Shown here one piece after another: positions 17,664 to 26,370 of a stretch of 33,299 bases of DNA. Origin of the DNA: Paenibacillus alkaliterrae (GTDB lineage: Bacteria; Bacillota; Bacilli; Paenibacillales; Paenibacillaceae); the NCBI RefSeq assembly GCF_021532375.1, contig NZ_JAKGAP010000025.1, forward strand, positions 1 to 33,299, in the 5' to 3' direction. A program made the position numbers and the translations under genes. Positions within the stretch are counted from its first letter, which is position 1. Each line of letters opens with the position of its first letter. Under the pieces are notes generated by a model that saw only the letters and a list, made by a program, of their open reading frames with translations, was not told the origin of the DNA and made no database searches.

Positions 17664-19419
17664 GACCCTTCACCTCCGCGGCTGCTTTTTGGTTGGATGG
17701 CAGCCTTATTCGCACGACAGCTCCTCCATCTTCGCCGTTCTCGAATCTGAGCTCCGTTTGCTCGTTAGGATACAGCAATCTCAGCCTCCTGCGTACGTTC
17801 CATATTCCGATATGGTTACCTTGCTCCTCTCCAAGCTTCATTTCATTGTGCAGATGCTGCAGAATGAACGGCTCAAAGCCTTTACCGGTATCCCGAATAA
17901 CGATCCGCATATATGCAGGATCCCGGTCGTCTTCGCGAACGTCCACCGAAATATGCATCTGTCCATCCATCGAAACCCCGTGCTTGATCGTGTTCTCCAC
18001 GAACGTTTGACAGACTAGCGGCGGCACGAAGCTGCCTCGCAGCGATTCCGACATCGCGATCTGATAAGTCAGCTGCTTCGGAAATCGCATGGCTTGAATA
18101 TTCAAATAATTGCGCGTATGCTCAATCTCGTCCTCGATAGGCACAAACGATGAATGACTGCGAAACATGTAGCGAAAATATTGCACAAGGCTTAAAATCA
18201 TCTCCTGAATGAGCTCGTAATTTTTCGCCTGCGACAAGTGAAACATAATGTTGAGCGAATTCAGGAAAAAATGAGGATTGATTTGAAGCTGCAAATGCTT
18301 GAGCTCCGCCTTCTGATTGATCAACTGCTCTTCATATACGCTAATTTTCAGCTCCTTGATTTGTGAAACCATGTTGTTAAACGTTTCGTTAATGATCGCA
18401 AACTCACCCGAGGACGCATTCGGATCCATCCTCGCCTCCCAATCGCCTGACTTGATTTTGCGCATAGCCGACACGACCCGTTTCATGGGAACAAGCACGA
18501 CATGCCTTAGAAACAAATAAATGATCGGCATGACGATTACGGTACCCACGATGAGAAAAAAGACGATTTTGCGCAGGTAAGGAATGTTCTCTAAAATTTG
18601 CTTCTCTGGAATGAGCGCGGCTATGGCGAATTGGCCGAATTCCGACGACTCGCTAACAACCATAAATGCTTTGTCCTCCCCCGTCATCCGATAATCCGAA
18701 GCTGAAGGAGTGAAGTCATAGGCTTTAGGATCAACCGAAGAGTCTGAGTTGACTGGGAAGTAGACGCGGTCGAGCATGATCATTTTGCCTTCCTCGCCCA
18801 AATTGATTTGCTCGAACGGAACCATCAGCTTATCGATGTCGAACAATGCTCCCACATACACATTTCCGTATTTAATGACCCTAAAGAGCGAGGGAGAGGC
18901 ATCGCCCTTATGAATAAACCACTGCTGCTCAAAAAGAGGCGCTTCCCTTCCAAACCATGCTATGATTTCGGTCTTTAGTCGATCTTCCTCTTGAAACACC
19001 ATCTGATAGCTCTCTGCCGCAATCAAATCCTGATTCTTGTCGGAATAAATGAAAAACATTTCCGCATTGCCATAAAAGACAACATCTCTGGATATCTTAT
19101 TGAACAATCGAATTCGGGCCATATTGTACATATCCGATTTGCTGCCTTCTTCAAGCTCCAAGACGAGCAAGTCAGGCTCCAGCGCAATGAGATTAAACAA
19201 ATATTTATCCACTGCCTCCAAGTCTCTGTCGATTTGACCCATATATAAACTCAACAGATTTTTGTTGGATAGCGCCACCTGATTACGTATCACCTCGGTG
19301 GAATAAAAGTTGTAATAGATAAGCAGCGAGATTAATGGCAAAATGAACAATACGAACACCGATAATATTTTGCTTCGCAGTGATCCGAACCATTTCCTTC
19401 GCCATAGCCGCATAATCAT
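17656..19419 (-). CDS. Sensor histidine kinase of the YesM/LytS-like family
   Basis: 587 aa from ATG at 19419 (AAGGAG in front); the frame extends upstream to 19500 but without a better start. Layout: membrane segment about 15-35, large extracellular sensor region (Cache-like) to about 275, second membrane segment about 285-308, HAMP domain, histidine kinase dimerisation domain of the PF06580 type with the phospho-acceptor His in LQLQINPHFFLNSLN, and a HATPase domain with VCQTFVENTIKHG and RDTGKGFEP boxes. It probably senses a sugar or a ligand-loaded binding protein outside the cell and phosphorylates the AraC-type regulator encoded immediately after it. Confidence 0.92.
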   Translation of the reverse strand: MIMRLWRRKWFGSLRSKILSVFVLFILPLISLLIYYNFYSTEVIRNQVALSNKNLLSLYMGQIDRDLEAVDKYLFNLIALEPDLLVLELEEGSKSDMYNMARIRLFNKISRDVVFYGNAEMFFIYSDKNQDLIAAESYQMVFQEEDRLKTEIIAWFGREAPLFEQQWFIHKGDASPSLFRVIKYGNVYVGALFDIDKLMVPFEQINLGEEGKMIMLDRVYFPVNSDSSVDPKAYDFTPSASDYRMTGEDKAFMVVSESSEFGQFAIAALIPEKQILENIPYLRKIVFFLIVGTVIVMPIIYLFLRHVVLVPMKRVVSAMRKIKSGDWEARMDPNASSGEFAIINETFNNMVSQIKELKISVYEEQLINQKAELKHLQLQINPHFFLNSLNIMFHLSQAKNYELIQEMILSLVQYFRYMFRSHSSFVPIEDEIEHTRNYLNIQAMRFPKQLTYQIAMSESLRGSFVPPLVCQTFVENTIKHGVSMDGQMHISVDVREDDRDPAYMRIVIRDTGKGFEPFILQHLHNEMKLGEEQGNHIGIWNVRRRLRLLYPNEQTELRFENGEDGGAVVRIRLPSNQKAAAEVKGHV

Positions 19420-19441
19420 GCTTGTCATCTCCTTTTCAAGT

Positions 19442-19470
19442 ATTCTAAGGCATGTTAGCGGTTTCATCAA
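19442..19470 (-). promoter_or_regulatory. Sigma-A-type promoter of the sensor kinase operon
   Basis: On the minus strand: -35 TTGATG (19470-19465), 17-bp spacer, -10 TAGAAT (19447-19442). The inferred transcription start is about 16 nt upstream of the ATG at 19419. Confidence 0.65.
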
Positions 19471-19522
19471 GGTTGCGCTTAGACGCTGGCAGGGGCTCAA
19501 GCTTTCGTCTCGAGCTTAACGC

Positions 19523-19570
19523 AAAAAAAATACGCTGCCGAGAACGTATTAACCGTCTCAACAGCGTATT
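19523..19570 (-). terminator. Intrinsic terminator after desR
   Basis: Arms AATACGCTG (19529-19537) and CAGCGTATT (19562-19570) with further inner pairing, followed on the minus strand by eight T. It lies 35 bp past the desR stop. Confidence 0.88.
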
Positions 19571-19604
19571 ATTGTTTCAGCTTTTGCCTCGAATACAGCC
19601 TCGT

Positions 19605-20204
19605 TCATTTAAACCAACCCTTTTCCTTGAACCGGGTAATCGCCTCGATGCGATTGCTGACATCTAGCTTATCGAGAATAACGGAGATGTAATTACGGAC
19701 GGTCCCCGTCGTAATGAACAGCTCATTCGCGATTTCCTTCGTGTTTTTCCCATCCGCGACGAGCCCGAGCACTTCCTTCTCGCGCTCAGTCAGCGGATTT
19801 TCTTGACCGTATGCCCCATCGACAAGCTCGGAAGCGAAAATTCGCCGGCCTGCCATGACGCTGCGAATCGAGTTCGCCAGCTCCTCGCTCGGACTGTCCT
19901 TCAGCAAATAACCGCTAACCCCTGCCCTCAGCGCGCGCTCGAAATAACCGGAACGGGCAAACGTCGTCAAAATCATAACCTTGCAGCCCTGTCCCTTCAG
20001 TTCCTCGGCCGCATCCAGTCCCGTCTTCGCCGGCATCTCAATGTCCATGATGCAAATATCCGGCTTATGTTCATGAACGAGCCTAATCGCGTCTTCGCCG
20101 TTGCCCGCTCTTCCGACGACCTTCATGTCCTCTTCCAAATCGAGCAGCGAAGCGAGAGCGCCCAGCAGCATGCGCTGATCCTCGGCAATGACGATTCGAA
20201 TCAT
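19605..20204 (-). CDS. desR: Response regulator DesR, LuxR-type
   Basis: 199 aa, ATG at 20204 with GAGGGG upstream. The receiver domain has Asp54 in CIMDIEMPAK, the same position as the phosphorylated Asp of B. subtilis DesR. The C-terminal LuxR/FixJ helix-turn-helix (about 134-199) contains LTEREKEVLGLVADGKNTKE and VRNYISVILDKLDVSNR. Phosphorylated DesR activates the desaturase gene on cold shock when the membrane becomes rigid. It lies 28 bp behind desK and one gene from des, the classical order. Confidence 0.92.
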   Translation of the reverse strand: MIRIVIAEDQRMLLGALASLLDLEEDMKVVGRAGNGEDAIRLVHEHKPDICIMDIEMPAKTGLDAAEELKGQGCKVMILTTFARSGYFERALRAGVSGYLLKDSPSEELANSIRSVMAGRRIFASELVDGAYGQENPLTEREKEVLGLVADGKNTKEIANELFITTGTVRNYISVILDKLDVSNRIEAITRFKEKGWFK

Positions 20205-20232
20205 AACCCCTCAGTCCCTTCATGGCTACGCA

Positions 20233-21351
20233 TTAGACCTGCCTCAAAACATTCGGTACTCTGATCGTGAGCAAAGCTCCGGCATTCGATGAGATTTCAA
20301 GGGTTCCGTTCACGAACTCGAGTCGTTCCTTCATCCCCTGCAGTCCATGGCCTCTATAGTTTCTGGCTTGCTCCGCAATTCCGATCCCATTATCCTTCAC
20401 TCGCAGAACAAGCTCCGTATGAGAGGACTCGATGCCTACGGTGCAGAGGGATGCACCACTGTGCTTCACGACGTTCGTTACCGCTTCCTTAAGACACATG
20501 CTCAGAACATTCTCATTGAGCAAATTGGTGTTTTCCAGCCTCAAATCGCCTTCAAGCTCAAATTCGATTTCAGCCGCCTTCAATATTTGCTTCACGCGGA
20601 ACAGCTCATCCTCAAGTCTGGTTCCGCGCATTTGCGTAACCATCTCGCGCACTTCCTTAAGCGCCGCCCTTGCCGTCTGACGAACGTCAATCATTTCGGC
20701 CTGTGCCTGTGCAGGGTTTTTAGTCATTAATTTTCCCGCCAGATCGCTCTTTAAACCTATTAGAGACAACTTCTGTCCAAGCGTGTCATGCAAATCCCGT
20801 GCAATCCGCTGCCGTTCCTCAAGCTTAACCAGCTCGGAGATCCGCTTGTTCGCATCCTCCAGCTGCCCCTCCAATTGTCCTTGCCTAATCCGATTATACG
20901 TATTGAAGGGAAGAAGAATGACAACGATCAGACTAATCAGTATGAATGGAAACTGCGTGAAGAACAGCGTGTTTTGCGTGGCAAAGCCATAATTAACGGT
21001 CACGAACGTACTGATAATGTGAATGGCATATAGAGTGAAAAAGCCCGCTCGATTCTGAATATTACCGATGAAAAAAGCAAGAAAAATTGAAAAATATACA
21101 TAGCTGAACAGCAAAGTCATCGCTATCGATATGACAATTTGCACGCTGGTCCAGAAATAAACGAGCCATCCTTTGGAAACAAAGGACAGCCGATAGCAAA
21201 TGAAGAACAGAATAATCATAATAATACCCGACACGACCTCGTACGACGAGGACGACCGGAATATAAAGTAAAACGGCAAAATGCAGAAGACGACCCAAAC
21301 GTAAGGGCTTAGACCTGTGTTTTTGTGAAAAATCTGATACCACTTATTCAT
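20233..21351 (-). CDS. desK: Membrane thermosensor histidine kinase DesK
   Basis: 372 aa from ATG at 21351. This start is chosen over 21381 because it has a GGGTGG RBS and puts the HisKA_3 phospho-acceptor in RIARDLHDTLGQKLSL at His188, as in B. subtilis DesK. Residues 15-150 hold four to five membrane segments, the thickness/fluidity sensor; a coiled-coil linker (about 152-180) joins them to the catalytic core. The HATPase shows LCLKEAVTNVVKHSG, VKDNGIG and GHGLQGMKERL. At low temperature the enzyme acts as a kinase, at high temperature as a phosphatase of DesR. Confidence 0.93.
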   Translation of the reverse strand: MNKWYQIFHKNTGLSPYVWVVFCILPFYFIFRSSSSYEVVSGIIMIILFFICYRLSFVSKGWLVYFWTSVQIVISIAMTLLFSYVYFSIFLAFFIGNIQNRAGFFTLYAIHIISTFVTVNYGFATQNTLFFTQFPFILISLIVVILLPFNTYNRIRQGQLEGQLEDANKRISELVKLEERQRIARDLHDTLGQKLSLIGLKSDLAGKLMTKNPAQAQAEMIDVRQTARAALKEVREMVTQMRGTRLEDELFRVKQILKAAEIEFELEGDLRLENTNLLNENVLSMCLKEAVTNVVKHSGASLCTVGIESSHTELVLRVKDNGIGIAEQARNYRGHGLQGMKERLEFVNGTLEISSNAGALLTIRVPNVLRQV

Positions 21352-21433
21352 GGCCGTCCACCCTTTTTCCCGTTCAATCATTTCATTTCAATTGTTGTTA
21401 TGTTTATTTTATCATATACGTTCGTACGCGTAT

Positions 21434-22489
21434 TTATTTTCCTTGTAAGCTTGGGCGTGTCGCTTTCAGCTTCTCTGCAGCAGTCTCTACCTTCCGAAGG
21501 CGGCGCTTAACTCCCTTGAAGCTGACAAATTTTTTGTCCGTTTCATCCCATAGGCGGAATTGCAGTGACTCTAAGCTTTCGCCAATCGTAATGGTCGTCG
21601 CTTTGTGAAGCGGCGGCGTCGCATTATGAGCCTTTTCCAAATAATAGTTCGGCACTTTCGGGCTCAAATGATGAACGTGGTGGAAGCCGATGTTGCCCGT
21701 AATCCATTGCAATACTTTTGGCAGCTTGTAGTACGAGCTTCCGTCAACCGCAGCCTTCACGTAGCTCCATTCGTCTTCCGTTTCGAAGTAGGAATCCTCA
21801 AATTGGTGCTGCACATAAAACAACCAGATGCCGAGCAGGCCGGATACGAAAAATACGGGACCTTGTACAAGCAGGAAAGCTTGCCAGCCAATTGCCCAAA
21901 CAAGCAAAGCATACAAGCCTGCGATCAATGCATTCGTCAAGTACGTGTTCATCCGTTCCTTGCGTCTGGCGCCTTTAACATTGAATCGGTATTGAATAAG
22001 GAATACGCCGATTGGTCCGAGTCCGAACATCACAAGCGGATGACGGTACATACGATAAGCAATGCGGCGCATCAACGGCGACGCAGCATACTCTTCTACA
22101 GTTAGAATCCACAAATCGCCGATACCGCGCTTATCGAGGTTACTGCTCGTTGCGTGATGAATGGAATGAGAATTTTTCCACTGTCTATAAGGTACAAGCG
22201 TAAGAACGCCCGTTATGGTACCTATGATGTCATTAGCTCTTTTGCTTTTGAAAAACGATCCATGGCAGCAGTCATGGAAGATGATAAACGTCCGAATGAC
22301 GAATCCGGAAGTAAGCAGCACCAAAGGAGCAGTAAGCCAATACGATACCGAAAGACTATAGTAAGCGGCATACCAGAGCAGCACTAGTGGCACTAAGGTG
22401 TTAATAAGCTGTCTGATACTCGACTTTAAATCTGTTTTCTCAAATGGGGCAACTTCTTTCTTCAGGTGAGCTTGTTTAGGCTCTGTCAT
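21434..22489 (-). CDS. des: Membrane acyl-lipid fatty acid desaturase Des
   Basis: 351 aa from ATG at 22489 with GAGGAGGA upstream (an in-frame TTG overlapping that RBS is rejected); B. subtilis Des is nearly the same length. The three diiron His boxes are intact: HDCCH near residue 80, HSIHH near 115 and HHVHH near 280. Four or more hydrophobic segments place it in the membrane. The family introduces a cis double bond (delta-5 in B. subtilis) into existing phospholipid acyl chains to restore fluidity in the cold. desK follows 82 bp downstream. Confidence 0.93.
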   Translation of the reverse strand: MTEPKQAHLKKEVAPFEKTDLKSSIRQLINTLVPLVLLWYAAYYSLSVSYWLTAPLVLLTSGFVIRTFIIFHDCCHGSFFKSKRANDIIGTITGVLTLVPYRQWKNSHSIHHATSSNLDKRGIGDLWILTVEEYAASPLMRRIAYRMYRHPLVMFGLGPIGVFLIQYRFNVKGARRKERMNTYLTNALIAGLYALLVWAIGWQAFLLVQGPVFFVSGLLGIWLFYVQHQFEDSYFETEDEWSYVKAAVDGSSYYKLPKVLQWITGNIGFHHVHHLSPKVPNYYLEKAHNATPPLHKATTITIGESLESLQFRLWDETDKKFVSFKGVKRRLRKVETAAEKLKATRPSLQGK

Positions 22490-22510
22490 CGCTTTCTTCC
22501 TCCTCAATAT

Positions 22511-22535
22511 GACGTCTGGAGAGAAACCGGACGTC
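22511..22535 (-). promoter_or_regulatory. Hairpin in the des mRNA leader next to the RBS
   Basis: Arms GACGTCTGG (22511-22519) and CCGGACGTC (22527-22535) give a 9-bp stem with one G-U pair and a 7-nt loop, ending about 6 nt before the GAGGAGG RBS. It may stabilise the mRNA or influence translation with temperature; this is inferred only from the position. Confidence 0.5.
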
Positions 22536-22544
22536 CATCGCAGT

Positions 22545-22621
22545 ATTCTAACTTTATAGTAAAGAAAAATGTCAGGTCCTTGTAGTCATAAACGTCAATA
22601 CGAGGACATGACAAATGTCAT
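22545..22621 (-). promoter_or_regulatory. des promoter with candidate DesR operator
   Basis: On the minus strand, CTGACA (22575-22570) and TAGAAT (22550-22545) form a sigma-A-like promoter with a long 19-bp spacer. An inverted repeat with 15-bp arms (22570-22584 and 22599-22613, 13 of 15 matching, 14-bp spacer) covers the -35, and a second perfect palindrome ATGACAAATGTCAT lies at 22608-22621. Activation by DesR bound next to the -35 is known for B. subtilis; assignment of these repeats is inference. Confidence 0.6.
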
Positions 22622-22661
22622 ATAGGCGGATGGGAAGTTTCCTGGAATTTGTAAAAAATCA

Positions 22662-22710
22662 GCAAAAAAAGATACCGCTGCGTCACCATAACTGACGCTG
22701 TGGCATCTTC
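22662..22710 (-). terminator. Intrinsic terminator after the aminopeptidase gene
   Basis: A 17-bp stem (22669-22685 with 22693-22709, a few mismatches, 7-nt loop) is followed by seven T on the minus strand, close behind the stop at 22727. Confidence 0.9.
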
Positions 22711-22726
22711 TCCTATTCGCTTCTTT

Positions 22727-23959
22727 TTAAATCGCCCAGTTCCCTTTGCGGAAAATCGGTACGACAGTTCCATCGCCCTTGATGCCGTCGATATCCATCT
22801 CCGCGGACCCAATCATGAAATCGTTATGCGTGATGCTCGCGTTAACGCCATGAGCCTCCAGCTCCTCCGGCGTCATCGTTTTGCCGCCTTCGATATTGAA
22901 GGCATAGCCGCTGCCGATCGCGAGGTGATTAGACGCATTCTCATCGAACAGCGTATTGTAGAACAATATATTCGACCTGGAAATCGGGGATTCATGCGGT
23001 ACAAGCGCAACCTCTCCGAGGTAATGCGAGCCTTCGTCGATATCGACCAGCTGCTGCAAAATGTCTTGCCCTTCTTCAGCCTCCGCCTTCACAATGCGGC
23101 CGTCCTCGAACGTAAGCTTGAAGCGGTCGATAATATTACCTCCGTAGCTTAGCGGTTTCGTGCTCGACACATAACCGTTTGCCCCCGTTTTCAGCGGTAC
23201 CGTGAACACTTCTTCCGTCGGCATATTCGCCATGAATGGCACATTGCTCACGTTTGTGCTTCCCGCGGCAACCCATATATGTTTTTCCGGCAGCTCAATT
23301 GTGAGATCCGTTCCCGGAGCGGTATAATGCAGCTTCTGGAAACGGTTCTTGTTGAGCGTCTCGCCCTTGCTATGTAAAGTCTCATTATGGTCTTCCCATG
23401 CTTTTACCGGATCATCCGTATGAAGTCTTACCGATTCGAAAATCGCTTCCCATAGCCGTTCGACCGCATCCGATTCACCTGCATCGGGAAACACCTTCAT
23501 CGCCCACTGCTTACTTGCTGCCGCAACGACCGTCCAGCTTACCTTATCCGCTTGAATCGCTCTGCGGAACTCCTTCAAGCCTTGGCCGGAAGCCTTCTGG
23601 AAGCTTGCGATGCGGCCGGACTCAATACCTTTCAGCAGATCCGGGCTCGAGGAAACGATAGAGATAAATGCAGCTCCGCGTTCTACGAAAGAATTACGCT
23701 TGCCTGTCTCCCACTCCGGAAAGCGCGTGAACACATCATCAGCCGCTTTCTCATATTTTAATCTGGATAACGAGTCATCCGTCCAATCCACATGAACGTT
23801 GCTTGCACCGGCCGCATAGGCTTTGTCCGCTACTAATCGGACAAGCGCAGCATTGTCGACGGCGCCCGTAACGAATACTTCCTGTCCTTCCTGGACGTTC
23901 ACGCCGACTCTTACGATCAATTGAGCATACTTTTCTAAATGACGTTCAAATTCACTCAT
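22727..23959 (-). CDS. ampS: M29 family metallo-aminopeptidase (AmpS/PepS type)
   Basis: 410 aa, the usual family length; ATG at 23959 with GGGAG upstream. It has the family features ANMPTEEVFTVP and TKPLSYGG, the Glu/His-rich GEVALVPHESPIS region, and the C-terminal NDFMIGSAEMDIDGI, which together carry the metal-binding Glu, His and Asp residues of thermophilic-type aminopeptidases. It removes N-terminal amino acids from peptides in the cytoplasm and probably forms a dimer. It is a single gene with its own promoter and terminator. The symbol follows the B. subtilis homologue and is a family-level assignment. Confidence 0.9.
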   Translation of the reverse strand: MSEFERHLEKYAQLIVRVGVNVQEGQEVFVTGAVDNAALVRLVADKAYAAGASNVHVDWTDDSLSRLKYEKAADDVFTRFPEWETGKRNSFVERGAAFISIVSSSPDLLKGIESGRIASFQKASGQGLKEFRRAIQADKVSWTVVAAASKQWAMKVFPDAGESDAVERLWEAIFESVRLHTDDPVKAWEDHNETLHSKGETLNKNRFQKLHYTAPGTDLTIELPEKHIWVAAGSTNVSNVPFMANMPTEEVFTVPLKTGANGYVSSTKPLSYGGNIIDRFKLTFEDGRIVKAEAEEGQDILQQLVDIDEGSHYLGEVALVPHESPISRSNILFYNTLFDENASNHLAIGSGYAFNIEGGKTMTPEELEAHGVNASITHNDFMIGSAEMDIDGIKGDGTVVPIFRKGNWAI

Positions 23960-24017
23960 GAATCGCGGTCTCCCTTCATTAAGTAAAGCTGCTGTTAAAC
24001 CTTGCTATAGCTTGCAT

Positions 24018-24045
24018 TTTATCGAATAAACAAGCCCCTAGTCAA
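24018..24045 (-). promoter_or_regulatory. Promoter of the aminopeptidase gene
   Basis: On the minus strand TTGACT (24045-24040), 16-bp spacer, GATAAA (24023-24018). About 60 nt upstream of the start codon. Confidence 0.55.
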
Positions 24046-24071
24046 ATGAAGACGGGTCTTTAAACCGGATC

Positions 24072-24941
24072 TTATCCGTTCACGACTTCCCCGCCATTGA
24101 TATGCAGCATTTGGCCTGTCATGTAGCTTGAGTCGTCGCAGGCCAAGTAAACGTATGCGGCTGCCAGTTCATAAGGCTGGCCAGCTCGCTGCATCGGCGT
24201 GTCTGAACCGAACGTCGACACCGCTTGTGCGTCGAACGATGCAGGAATAAGCGGCGTCCAGATCGGCCCGGGGGCGACGCCATTGACTCTGATGCCTTGA
24301 CCTGCCAAGTTGGCGGCAAGCGCGCGCGTGAATGAAACGATCGCTCCTTTGGTCGCCGAATAATCAATCAAGGTCGGGTTCCCTTTGTATGCCGTGATGG
24401 ATGCCGTATTAATGATCGTGCTGGACGACTTCAAATGAGGCATCGCAGCGATCGTCAAATAGAACATGCCGAACACATTCGTTCGAAATGTTGCTGTCAG
24501 CTGTTCGGCAGTTATATCCTCCAGTTTCTTCCGAACATGCTGTTCAGCTGCGTTGTTGACGACGATGTCCAGCTTTCCATATGCCTTTATGGTCTGCTCT
24601 ACAACACTCTTGCAGAACGCTTCATCCCCAATATCGCCGGCCAATAGCAAGCACTTTGCTCCTGTCTTCTCAATGGCCGACTGCGTCGACTTCGCATCCT
24701 CATGCTCATTCAAATAAACGATGCACAGGTCGCAGCCTTCCTTCGCATACGCCACAGCAACGGCGCGTCCGATGCCGCTGTCTCCACCAGTTATTATTGC
24801 AACCTTTTCCTTCAACTTGCCGGCCGCTTTGTACGATTCCGATTCGAACACCGGCAAAGGGTTCATCTCCGATTCGATGCCTGGCTGCCGGTTTTGGTTC
24901 TGCGGCGGGAAGATTGCTTTCTTATTTGTTGAATTAGACAT
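24072..24941 (-). CDS. Short-chain dehydrogenase/reductase (general stress protein 39 / YhdF-YdaD type)
   Basis: 289 aa, ATG at 24941 with AAGGAG located inside the end of speD. Residues 1-40 are the extended N-terminus common to this SDR branch. The dinucleotide-binding motif reads TGGDSGIGRA near 52-61, NNAAEQH follows, and the active site shows the Ser of NTASITAYKG and YSATKGA (Tyr-x-x-x-Lys). It is an NAD(P)-dependent oxidoreductase, in B. subtilis associated with general stress; the substrate is unknown. Only 6 bp separate it from speD, so they form an operon. A small hairpin (CGGATCTTATCCG) overlaps the stop and may be a weak terminator. Confidence 0.9.
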   Translation of the reverse strand: MSNSTNKKAIFPPQNQNRQPGIESEMNPLPVFESESYKAAGKLKEKVAIITGGDSGIGRAVAVAYAKEGCDLCIVYLNEHEDAKSTQSAIEKTGAKCLLLAGDIGDEAFCKSVVEQTIKAYGKLDIVVNNAAEQHVRKKLEDITAEQLTATFRTNVFGMFYLTIAAMPHLKSSSTIINTASITAYKGNPTLIDYSATKGAIVSFTRALAANLAGQGIRVNGVAPGPIWTPLIPASFDAQAVSTFGSDTPMQRAGQPYELAAAYVYLACDDSSYMTGQMLHINGGEVVNG

Positions 24942-24947
24942 TCATGA

Positions 24948-25757
24948 TCAGCTCCTTATATTTTTTCCATAAAAGATTTCATCCATTTCGGTCTTCAGTT
25001 TTCCCGTAATTTCTTCCTGCTCGAGAGCGGTCAGTGATTCCTTCGTGTACCCGAACAAATAATTGTTCAGATCAAATTGCTTCAGCTTGCATTTAGTATG
25101 AAACACATTTTCCTGATAAATATTAACGTCGATCATGTCATACATAAGGCTCTCTTCCTCCGGTATGTAGTTTTGAATGGAATTAATCTCATGATCGATG
25201 AACAGCTTGTGTCCGTTAATATCTCGCGTGAAGCCCCGCACCCGGTAATCGAGCGTCATAATATCGGTGTCGAACGAGTGGATCAAATAGTTGAGCGCCT
25301 TAAGCGGCGAAATTTCTCCGCAGGTAGACACGTCGATGTCCGCTCGAAACGTGCTGATTCCTTCATTTGGATGATATTCCGGATAGGTGTGAACGGTGAT
25401 ATGGCTTTTATTCAGATGCATCACGACTGATTCCGGCAAAGGACCCGGCGATTCCTCGAAGGATTCCGTCGGCGCCTCGTCGATAGGACCTTCCGAAACA
25501 AGCAAAGTAACGCTTGCCCCTTGCGGAATGTAATCCTGCTTGGCAATATTCAATACATGCGCACCGATAATGTCCGATACCGTACTCAAAATTTTCGTCA
25601 ACCTGTCCGAATTATATTGCTCGTCTATGTAGGTAATGTAGGCTTCACGTTCTATCTTCGTCCTCGTGTAACAAATGTCGTACATATTGAAGCTAAGCGA
25701 CTTTGTCAGATTATTGAAGCCATGCAATTGAATCCGCTGTTCCGGTGTTAATTTCAT
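24948..25757 (-). CDS. speD: S-adenosylmethionine decarboxylase proenzyme, long (E. coli-like) form
   Basis: 269 aa, ATG at 25757 with a GGGGGGG-rich RBS. The self-cleavage site is visible as [15 protein letters not shown]; Ser118 should become the pyruvoyl group, close to Ser112 of E. coli Spe[23 protein letters not shown] is also typical of the family. The enzyme supplies decarboxylated SAM, the aminopropyl donor for spermidine synthesis. B. subtilis itself uses a short form of about 126 residues, so the long form is notable in this kind of host. No spermidine synthase gene is nearby; the partner gene is an SDR. Confidence 0.92.
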   Translation of the reverse strand: MKLTPEQRIQLHGFNNLTKSLSFNMYDICYTRTKIEREAYITYIDEQYNSDRLTKILSTVSDIIGAHVLNIAKQDYIPQGASVTLLVSEGPIDEAPTESFEESPGPLPESVVMHLNKSHITVHTYPEYHPNEGISTFRADIDVSTCGEISPLKALNYLIHSFDTDIMTLDYRVRGFTRDINGHKLFIDHEINSIQNYIPEEESLMYDMIDVNIYQENVFHTKCKLKQFDLNNYLFGYTKESLTALEQEEITGKLKTEMDEIFYGKNIRS

Positions 25758-25829
25758 AAAACGCCCCCCCCTTTCTTTTAGTACTATTTCCTAATACCCG
25801 CAGACCGATGCGACCAAACCCCAATTAAC

Positions 25830-25877
25830 AAAAAAAAGCACCCCCTATTCGGTTGTCGCCGAATACGAAATGCTTGG
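25830..25877 (-). terminator. Intrinsic terminator between the small-protein gene and speD
   Basis: Pairs AAGCA/TGCTT (25836-25840 with 25871-25875) and TATTCGG/CCGAATA (25846-25852 with 25859-25865) form an interrupted stem, followed by eight T on the minus strand. Confidence 0.85.
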
Positions 25878-25889
25878 CTGATTTTTTTA

Positions 25890-26165
25890 TTATGAAGAGG
25901 AGCGCTCCGTCCCTTTGATCTCCAGACCGAATGCCAGTGCCCGTTTCAGAGAATCCTCGGTAAATTTGGATTTCGGATATTTCTTCTCCACTTCCTCTTT
26001 CGTCAGCGGAATCCATTTGAAATCCTTATTTTGATACACGTATTTCTTCACGCCCCAATCGACGTGAATCGTTCTGTTGGCCACCTTCGTCACCATGCCG
26101 ATCTCCGTCACCAGGTTTGAAGTGCCAAAGGTTCTAATACAAAATTTATTAAGGATATCGTTCAT
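25890..26165 (-). CDS. Small conserved-looking protein of unknown function
   Basis: 91 aa from ATG at 26165, with GGGAGGG 6 nt upstream; the frame extends to 26249 without a start of similar quality. I do not recognise a family. The N-terminal half (to about 50) is predicted beta-rich (TEIGMVTKVANRTIHVDWGVKKYVY looks like a small barrel strand pattern), the C-terminal half is charged and helical and ends in a Ser tail. No signal peptide or membrane segment. It ends at a strong terminator and has its own RBS, which supports a real gene. Confidence 0.7.
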   Translation of the reverse strand: MNDILNKFCIRTFGTSNLVTEIGMVTKVANRTIHVDWGVKKYVYQNKDFKWIPLTKEEVEKKYPKSKFTEDSLKRALAFGLEIKGTERSSS

Positions 26166-26370
26166 GTTTTGTCCCTCCCATCCATGTTGCGCCTGCCGTT
26201 TAGTGAAACAATTATTTCTTGAACTACCCCCGCCTATGGATCTTCGCATAACGCTCCTTGGAAAGCGAGCCGAGAACCTCCTTCCTAAGACGGTTAATAT
26301 GGATCGTTATTAGTTTTTTCATCCGCTCCGACGCGAAATAATCATCACGCTTTTTATAAAGTCCTTGGTC
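26166..26370. other. Intergenic stretch with fragmentary reading frames, nothing assigned
   Basis: On the minus strand, ATG at 26378 overlaps the stop of the upstream broken gene and opens 19 codons; a 32-codon frame (26224-26322) overlaps in another register with its ATG too close to GGAG. Neither is convincing. They may be decayed coding sequence. Confidence 0.3.

Noticed and set aside
26224..26322. 32-codon minus-strand frame
   Set aside because: Its ATG is too close to GGAG for a working RBS and the neighbouring frames are equally plausible fragments.
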